18,310 nucleotides of DNA, from NCBI GenBank assembly GCA_026982585.1, contig JALSGW010000203.1:1-18310 (forward strand), given 5' to 3'. The notes beneath the pieces are model-generated. The model did not search any database. It was given only the letters and a program-made list of their open reading frames with translations, and was not told the DNA's origin. This document shows positions 14,432-18,310 of this stretch, piece after piece (position 1 is the stretch's first letter; every line of letters starts with the position of its first letter). This DNA comes from Alphaproteobacteria bacterium (GTDB lineage: Bacteria > Pseudomonadota > Alphaproteobacteria > Geminicoccales > Geminicoccaceae). The translations under genes were made by a program, and so were the position numbers.

Positions 14432-16165
14432 GTGGAGAGCCGCGTGCGCGCGCCCAGGATCGTCTCCCTGTTCTTCACCCTGCCCGGCTCGCGCCCGGGA
14501 CTGGTGCTGGCCTGCCTGCTGGTGGCGAGCCTGGTGGAGGGGATCGGTTTCGCGAGCCTGTTGCCGGCGCTGGCGCTGGTGGCGGAGGGCGAGGCCGGGG
14601 GTTCGCCGCTCGGACGGATGGTGGCGGAGGCGCTGCGGGGGGTGGGGCTGGAGCCGGACTTCGGCCTGCTGCTCGCCGTGGTGGCGGCCGCCATGCTGGT
14701 CAAGGCGCTGCTGATGGTGGCCATCTACCGGGTGGTGGCGGCGACCGCGGCGGAGGTGAGCGCACGCCTGCGCGAGCGCCTGCTCGCCGCCCTGTTGGAC
14801 GCGCGCTGGCTCTATTTCGTGCGCGCGCCCACCGGCCGCTTCGCCAACGCCATGGGCATCGAGGCCCACCGCTGCGGCGACGGCTATGTGCTGTCCGCCA
14901 ATGCGGTGGTGTTCACCCTCCAGGGCCTGATCTACCTGGCCGTCGCCCTCGTGGTGTCCTGGCCGCTGGCGCTCACCGCGGTGCTGGCGGCGGGCGGGGT
15001 GATGTCCGCCCTCACCGCCATCATCCGCCGCATCCGCAGGAGCAGCCGCAAACGGGTGCAGGCGACGCGGGCGATGGCGGTGCTGGTCACCGACACCTTC
15101 GCCAACATCAAGCCGATCAAGGCGATGGGGCGGGAGCGGGCGTTCGCCGCCTTCATCGGCCGGGAGATCGCCCGGGTGCGCCGGGCGGTGCGGCGCCAGA
15201 TGGCGCATCGGGAGGCCTTCGCGGCGCTCCAGGAGGGGCTTCTGGTGGCGGTGCTGGCGGCCGGCTTCTACCTGGCCTGGAAGCTGTTCCGGGTCTCGGC
15301 GGCGGAACTCATCGTAAGCGGGCTTTTGCTCGCCCGCATCGCCTTCACCCTCGGCAAGGTGCAGAAGGCCTACCAGCGTTCGGTGGAGTTCGAGCCGAGC
15401 TTCCGCCACCTCGAGGAGGCCATCGCCGAGGCGGAGGCGGCGGCGGAGCGCAAGGACGGCCGGCCGCCGCCGCCGCTCGCGCGCGAGATCCGCTTCGAAG
15501 GGGTGGGCTTCGCCTACGATTCCCGACCGGTGTTCGAAACCCTCACCCTCACCCTGCCCGCCCACCGGCTGATCGTGGTCACCGGCCCCTCCGGCTCCGG
15601 CAAGACCACCCTCGTGGATCTGCTGCTCGGCTTCCTGGAGCCGAGCCGGGGGGAGATCCTCGTCGACGGCGTGCCCCTCGCCGCCATCGACCGCCGCGCC
15701 TGGCGCCGCCGGGTGGGCTACGCCCCCCAGGAGCTGGCGCTCCTGCACGCCACCGTGCGGGACAATCTGACCCTGGGCGATCCCGCCATCGGCGACGAGG
15801 ACCTCGCCTGGGCGCTGGAGCTGGCCGAAGCACGGGACATCGTCGCCGCCCTCCCGGAAGGGCTTGCCACCTCGGTGGGCGAGCGCGGGCTGATGCTCTC
15901 GGGCGGCCAGCGCCAGCGCCTGTCGCTCGCCCGCGCCCTCGCCTGCCGGCCGCGGCTGTTGATCCTGGACGAGGTCACAAGCGCCCTCGACCTCGCCACC
16001 GAGCGCCGCCTGTGCCGCCGGCTGGCCGGCCTCACCGGCGCGATGACCATCCTCGCCATCACCCACCGGCCCGCCTGGCTGGAGGTGGCGGACTGGGTGC
16101 TCGATCTGAGCCGCGGCACCCTCGAGGCGGGGCCGCGGGCGGCGGTGGTCAGGAGCCGGACTTGA
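14432..16165 (+). CDS. ABC exporter half-transporter (membrane and ATPase domains fused)
   Basis: The 577-residue protein has an N-terminal membrane domain (about 20-320) and a C-terminal nucleotide-binding domain (about 350-577). The ATPase motifs are complete: Walker A GPSGSGKTT (385-393), Q-loop Gln433, signature LSGGQ (489-493), Walker B LLILDE (509-514) and His545 in the H-loop. It should work as a dimer pumping a hydrophobic or lipid-like substrate outward; the substrate is unknown. The start is uncertain. I use the GTG at 14432; a TTG at 14390 and a GTG at 14444 are in the same frame. GGAGGA lies 20 or more bases upstream of 14432, so none is ideal. It begins shortly after tctA but has no evident link to it. 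Its last 17 bases overlap the convergent small heat-shock gene. Confidence 0.88.
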   Translation: MESRVRAPRIVSLFFTLPGSRPGLVLACLLVASLVEGIGFASLLPALALVAEGEAGGSPLGRMVAEALRGVGLEPDFGLLLAVVAAAMLVKALLMVAIYRVVAATAAEVSARLRERLLAALLDARWLYFVRAPTGRFANAMGIEAHRCGDGYVLSANAVVFTLQGLIYLAVALVVSWPLALTAVLAAGGVMSALTAIIRRIRRSSRKRVQATRAMAVLVTDTFANIKPIKAMGRERAFAAFIGREIARVRRAVRRQMAHREAFAALQEGLLVAVLAAGFYLAWKLFRVSAAELIVSGLLLARIAFTLGKVQKAYQRSVEFEPSFRHLEEAIAEAEAAAERKDGRPPPPLAREIRFEGVGFAYDSRPVFETLTLTLPAHRLIVVTGPSGSGKTTLVDLLLGFLEPSRGEILVDGVPLAAIDRRAWRRRVGYAPQELALLHATVRDNLTLGDPAIGDEDLAWALELAEARDIVAALPEGLATSVGERGLMLSGGQRQRLSLARALACRPRLLILDEVTSALDLATERRLCRRLAGLTGAMTILAITHRPAWLEVADWVLDLSRGTLEAGPRAAVVRSRT

Positions 16166-16625
16166 TGGCGATGCGCTTGGGCCGCACCTCGGGCTTCTTG
16201 GGCAGGGTGACGGTCAGCACCCCCTTGTCGAAGGTGGCCTCGATGCGCTCCTCGTCCACCTCGCTCGGCACCGGCACCCGCCGCAGGAAGGAGCCGTAGG
16301 AGCGCTCCATCAGATAATAGCCCTTCTCGCTCTCCTCCCGCTCCTGCTTTTTCTCGCCCCGGATGGTCAGCACCCCGTCGGCGAACTCGATCTCCACATC
16401 GCCGAGCTCCACACCGGGCAGCTCCGCCTGCACCACCACCGCACCCTCGGTCTCCTTGACGTCGACCCGGGGCACCAGCACCGCCCCGCCGCCGGCCGCC
16501 CGCGGCAGGCCGAAGCTGCGCGAGACCTCCTCGAACAACCGGTCCATCTCCCGCCGCAGCGCCGCAAAGGGATCCTCGGCAAGCTCCCGCCGTCCCAACA
16601 AACCCGGCAAACGCACATCCGTCAT
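16149..16625 (-). CDS. Small heat-shock protein (Hsp20/alpha-crystallin)
   Basis: The 158-residue chaperone binds unfolding proteins without ATP. The alpha-crystallin domain runs from about 50 to 142. It contains VPRVDVKETEGAVVVQAELP (51-70), GVLTIRGEKKQE (84-95), YGSFLRRVPVP (110-120) and the hallmark GVLTVTLPK (135-143). The C-terminal IAI (152-154) is the conserved I-x-I oligomerisation motif. The N-terminus (DPFAALRREMDRLFEE) is typical of bacterial HspC-type members. I chose the ATG at 16625, with GGGAG at good spacing; the longer frame adds nine unrelated residues. I see no clear heat-shock sigma factor promoter or ROSE-type RNA thermometer upstream. It diverges from the replication module. 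Confidence 0.93.
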   Translation of the reverse strand: MTDVRLPGLLGRRELAEDPFAALRREMDRLFEEVSRSFGLPRAAGGGAVLVPRVDVKETEGAVVVQAELPGVELGDVEIEFADGVLTIRGEKKQEREESEKGYYLMERSYGSFLRRVPVPSEVDEERIEATFDKGVLTVTLPKKPEVRPKRIAIKSGS

Positions 16626-16660
16626 GACCGATCTCCCGCAACACATCCCCATCCATGCTG

Positions 16661-16689
16661 CATAAAGGCACGCAGGGGGGCGGAATCAA
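16661..16689 (-). promoter_or_regulatory. Possible hsp20 promoter
   Basis: On the minus strand TTGATT (16684-16689) and TTTATG (16661-16666) are separated by 17 bases. This partly fits a sigma-70-like promoter; it lacks the C-rich -10 element expected for a sigma-32 heat-shock promoter. The leader would be roughly 30 bases. Confidence 0.3.
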
Positions 16690-16712
16690 CCGGAGGTGCG
16701 CCGCCCCGGCCC

Positions 16713-16740
16713 TGGACGGAAATCCGTACATCCGTATACT
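16713..16740 (+). promoter_or_regulatory. Promoter of the small regulator-repA operon
   Basis: TATACT (16735-16740) is an almost ideal -10 box in DNA that is otherwise very GC-rich, and TGGACG (16713-16718) is a fair -35 box 16 bases upstream. Transcription would begin near 16747, about 20 bases before the ATG at 16767. This is the best promoter candidate in the window and should drive both the small gene and repA. Confidence 0.5.
16716..16735. promoter_or_regulatory. Operator-like short repeats in the replication promoter
   Basis: ACGGA (16716-16720) and TCCGT (16723-16727) form an inverted repeat around AA, and TCCGT recurs at 16731-16735. The last two copies make a tandem 8-bp repeat, ATCCGTAC/ATCCGTAT. 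They span the spacer and the edges of the -35 and -10 boxes. Ribbon-helix-helix repressors bind such short half-sites, so this may be the autoregulatory site of the adjacent small protein (inference). GTACATC here also matches the iteron core, so RepA binding is an alternative. Confidence 0.4.
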
Positions 16741-16766
16741 CACGGTGGGACCCGGTCCGAGCGCGC

Positions 16767-16976
16767 ATGGACGAACGCAAGCTCACCGTCACGCTGCCCG
16801 CCGCGGTGGTGCGCCAGCTCAAGGCGCAAAGCGCGGCCCGGGAGACCACCGTGCGCGTGCTGCTCCTCGAAGCCCTGGCCCAGGCCGGCTACGCGGTGCC
16901 CGCCGAGACCATCCGCGACCGCCGGCGGCGGGGCGATTCGGTACATCGTTCACAACGCCACCGGAAAGGTCCGTGA
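16767..16976 (+). CDS. Small ribbon-helix-helix-like protein before repA
   Basis: The 69-residue product reads ERKLTVTLPAAVVRQLKAQS, then AARETTVRVLLLEALAQAGY and a basic tail with DRRRRG. A short beta strand (KLTVTLP) followed by two helices, with a basic tail, is the layout of CopG/Arc-type ribbon-helix-helix DNA-binding proteins. In plasmids such proteins act as copy-number repressors, antitoxins or partition factors. No toxin gene is adjacent, so a role in repA control or segregation is more likely (inference). The stop lies two bases before the repA ATG, so the pair is one operon. A complete iteron (16935-16954) is embedded in the last codons (residues 57-63). The ribosome binding site is weak (GGTGGGA, about 16 bases upstream). 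Confidence 0.65.
   Translation: MDERKLTVTLPAAVVRQLKAQSAARETTVRVLLLEALAQAGYAVPAETIRDRRRRGDSVHRSQRHRKGP
16935..16954 (+). repeat. Iteron 1, upstream of repA
   Basis: GATTCGGTACATCGTTCACA lies inside the 3' end of the small regulator gene, 24 bases before the repA ATG. It differs from the main form GATTCGGTACATCATCCACA at two positions. A lone copy just before the initiator gene is the usual place for RepA autoregulation. Confidence 0.8.
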
Positions 16977-16978
16977 GC

Positions 16979-17869
16979 ATGGCGGACAAACAGGTCGACC
17001 TGTTCCTGGACAGCCTCATCCACGCCCCCTTCAAGGACGACCGGGCACTCATGGAGTTCCCCTTCTTCTCCCTGCAGAAGACGCCGCGCATGCGCCCCTT
17101 GATCTACGACGACGGCAAGGTGCGCATCGAGGTGAAGCCCGGCGAGAAGGGGCTCGCCACCATCTGGGACAAGGACGTGCTCATCTACATCGCCTCCATC
17201 ATCAACGACCGCATCGAACGCGGCCTGCCGGTGGAACGCACGGTGCGCTTCAACGCCCACAACTTCCTCAAGGTGACCGGCCGCGGCACCGGCAAACGGG
17301 CCTACGAACTGTTCCTCGACGCCCTCTTCCGCCTCCGCTCCACCACCATCCTGACCACCATCGAAGCGGGCGAGGTCAAGGAACGGCGCGGCTTCGGCTG
17401 GATCGAGACGTTCCGCATCCACGAACGCCGCACCCGCTCCGGCAAGAAAATCATGTCCTCCTGCGAGATCACCCTCAACGACTGGATGTTCCGCGCCATC
17501 GTCAAGGACCGGAGGGTGCTGACCATCAACCAGGAATACTTCTCGCTCTCCATGGGACTCAAGCGCAGACTCTACGAGCTCGCCCGCAAACACTGCGGAC
17601 ACCAGGAGAAATGGGTGATCAGCCTCCCCAAGCTGATCGAGAAATGCGGCTCGGTGCTGGAGCCCCGCTTCTTCAAACCCCAGCTCAAGAAAATCGTCGA
17701 GGACGACGACCTCCCCGACTACCACATCGCCATGAGCTGCGACGCCGCCGACGGCGAGGACGGCGCCCACGGGCTCGATTCCCGCAAATGGGCGAGCAAC
17801 GAGCGCATCCTCGTGAGCTTCTGGCCGCGCGGCGCGCCGAGCCCGGAAATCCTGCCGCCGCCCGCCTGA
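16979..17869 (+). CDS. repA: Replication initiator protein RepA (RPA family)
   Basis: This 296-residue protein belongs to the RPA family (PF10134, COG5534-type), initiators of theta-replicating plasmids common in alphaproteobacteria. Signature stretches are LMEFPFFSLQK (24-34), LATIWDKDVLIYIASIINDR (59-78), GTGKRAYELFLDALFRLRST (103-122), FGWIETFRIHERR (139-151) and YFSLSMGLKRRLYELARKHC (187-206). The middle and C-terminal regions should form winged-helix DNA-binding units that recognise the iterons (family knowledge and inference). The end is Pro/Ala-rich and conserved least. The ATG at 16979 has GGAAAGG nine bases upstream. One iteron precedes the gene and six follow it, so RepA probably both starts replication at the downstream array and represses its own translation or transcription. 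Confidence 0.92.
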   Translation: MADKQVDLFLDSLIHAPFKDDRALMEFPFFSLQKTPRMRPLIYDDGKVRIEVKPGEKGLATIWDKDVLIYIASIINDRIERGLPVERTVRFNAHNFLKVTGRGTGKRAYELFLDALFRLRSTTILTTIEAGEVKERRGFGWIETFRIHERRTRSGKKIMSSCEITLNDWMFRAIVKDRRVLTINQEYFSLSMGLKRRLYELARKHCGHQEKWVISLPKLIEKCGSVLEPRFFKPQLKKIVEDDDLPDYHIAMSCDAADGEDGAHGLDSRKWASNERILVSFWPRGAPSPEILPPPA

Positions 17870-17880
17870 AGCCGGAGCCG

Positions 17881-17900
17881 CATTCGGTACATCACCCACA
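17881..17900 (+). repeat. Iteron 2
   Basis: CATTCGGTACATCACCCACA, the first copy after repA, 11 bases beyond its stop. It varies from the main form at positions 1 and 15. Confidence 0.85.
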
Positions 17901-17949
17901 CGGCAGCCACCGCCGCAGCCCAAAACACCGGCAGACCGGCGCCGGAGGC

Positions 17950-17969
17950 GATTCGGTACATCGTCCACA
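17950..17969 (+). repeat. Iteron 3
   Basis: GATTCGGTACATCGTCCACA, one base different from the main form (position 14, A to G). It starts 69 bp after the previous copy. Confidence 0.88.
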
Positions 17970-18039
17970 TCGCCGCGGCTCGGCCGCCGCCGCGGGATCC
18001 CGCACACCCGCAGGCCCACGACAGCCCCCCGCAAGGGGC

Positions 18040-18059
18040 GATTCGGTACATCATCCACA
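18040..18059 (+). repeat. Iteron 4
   Basis: GATTCGGTACATCATCCACA, the main form, 90 bp after the previous start. Confidence 0.88.
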
Positions 18060-18143
18060 CCGCCCCGATCCCCCAACACGCACGCCACGCACGCCACACC
18101 CTTGGCCCGCGCCGGCCCGCGCGCGCCGCCGGCAAGGCTCCCC

Positions 18144-18163
18144 GATTCGGTACATCATCCACA
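18144..18163 (+). repeat. Iteron 5
   Basis: GATTCGGTACATCATCCACA, identical to iteron 4, 104 bp after its start. It is followed by a 55-bp spacer. Confidence 0.88.
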
Positions 18164-18218
18164 GACGATGCAGCCACGGACGATCCGCCCCCCCCGCAAC
18201 ACACCGGCCCCGCCCACC

Positions 18219-18238
18219 GATTCGGTACATCATTCACA
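18219..18238 (+). repeat. Iteron 6
   Basis: GATTCGGTACATCATTCACA, one base different from the main form. It starts exactly 75 bp after iteron 5 and is followed by another 55-bp spacer. Confidence 0.88.
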
Positions 18239-18293
18239 CCCGCGCATCCGCACGGCACACCCAGGCGCACTGCAGCCCGATCCCCCGGTCCCC

Positions 18294-18310
18294 GATTCGG
18301 TACATCATCC
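18294..18310 (+). repeat. Iteron 7, cut by the window edge
   Basis: GATTCGGTACATCATCC, the first 17 bases of the main form, again exactly 75 bp after the previous start. The last three bases lie outside the window. Confidence 0.85.

Larger units (their letters stand above)
17870..18310. other. Probable iteron-type replication origin (partial)
   Basis: This 441-bp gene-free tract follows repA and holds six direct copies of a 20-bp iteron, all in the same orientation. The spacing is 69, 90, 104, 75 and 75 bp from start to start. The spacers are unrelated, C-rich and poor in T on the plus strand. No AT-rich unwinding element is visible, so the opening site presumably lies beyond the right edge. 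The open minus-strand frames here merely repeat peptides such as VDDVPNR or MMYRI from the iteron and are not genes. The window ends within the sixth downstream copy, so the array is incomplete. Confidence 0.8.

Noticed and set aside
11060..16066. A 1668-codon open frame on the minus strand
   Set aside because: It runs antisense through the clear PTPS-like, tctCBA and ABC genes. Its translation is Gly/Gln/His/Arg-rich low complexity, a usual artefact of high third-position GC.
14432..16165. The ABC exporter as part of the tct operon's function
   Set aside because: It lies close downstream of tctA, but TctABC systems need no ATPase. The protein is a self-contained exporter, so shared transcription at most is supported.
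16626..16766. A sigma-32 promoter or ROSE thermometer for hsp20
   Set aside because: No CTTGAA plus C-rich -10 pair and no U-U-G-C-type hairpin near the ribosome binding site could be found.
16767..16976. Antitoxin of a toxin-antitoxin pair
   Set aside because: The fold would suit an antitoxin, but the adjacent gene is repA and no small toxin frame lies on either side.
16889..18270. Minus-strand open frames with repeated VDDVPNR and MMYRI peptides
   Set aside because: The peptide repeats are translations of the iteron in different frames. The repeats are spaced irregularly, and one frame runs antisense to repA.
17881..18310. A CRISPR array
   Set aside because: Repeats are only 20 bp, imperfect, not palindromic, and separated by 49-84 bp of uneven length. 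They sit next to a replication initiator and have no cas genes.

Overview
The window is a very GC-rich, gene-dense stretch of bacterial DNA. It most likely comes from an alphaproteobacterium (inference). The evidence is the long alphaproteobacterial-type GTP cyclohydrolase II, a DUF3553 protein, a TctCBA solute transporter and an RPA-family plasmid initiator RepA. I cannot name the genus. I find no transposase, insertion sequence, tRNA or rRNA gene, or CRISPR array.

Positions 1-3427 carry envelope glycan genes and small enzymes: the start of a Wzx-like flippase reading off the left edge, a divergent GT39-type membrane glycosyltransferase, a short-chain dehydrogenase and DUF3553. Positions 3357-5269 (minus strand) hold ribA, followed by an FkbM methyltransferase whose start codon overlaps the ribA stop. 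Positions 5432-7860 hold a CDP-alcohol phosphatidyltransferase overlapping a membrane sulfatase-like hydrolase, a likely lipid head-group pair. A metallophosphoesterase (minus) and an ogt-type DNA repair gene (plus) diverge around 8.5 kb. Then follow DUF5362, two class I methyltransferases and a divergent 6-pyruvoyl-tetrahydropterin-synthase-like protein that has lost key catalytic residues (9125-11304).

Positions 11408-14386 are a tctCBA operon (periplasmic binding protein, then small and large membrane subunits) with a hairpin between tctC and tctB. An ABC exporter fusion follows, converging on a small heat-shock protein gene.

The right end (16.7-18.3 kb) is the most distinctive part and looks like a replication origin module. 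It has a promoter with short ACGGA/TCCGT operator-like repeats, a small ribbon-helix-helix-like gene, repA, and then a 441-bp gene-free tract. Seven copies of a 20-bp iteron (GATTCGGTACATCATCCACA and variants) are present. One lies inside the end of the small gene just before repA and six lie downstream of repA, the last cut by the window edge. The iterons are unusually far apart (69-104 bp start to start), and their right half is one base from a DnaA box. The spacers are C-rich and T-poor on the plus strand. The window therefore probably lies on a RepA-driven replicon (large plasmid or chromid) that carries otherwise chromosome-like genes.

Gene packing is extreme. All three convergent gene pairs overlap at their 3' ends (71, 191 and 17 bp), and several same-strand pairs overlap by 1-4 bases, which indicates translational coupling.
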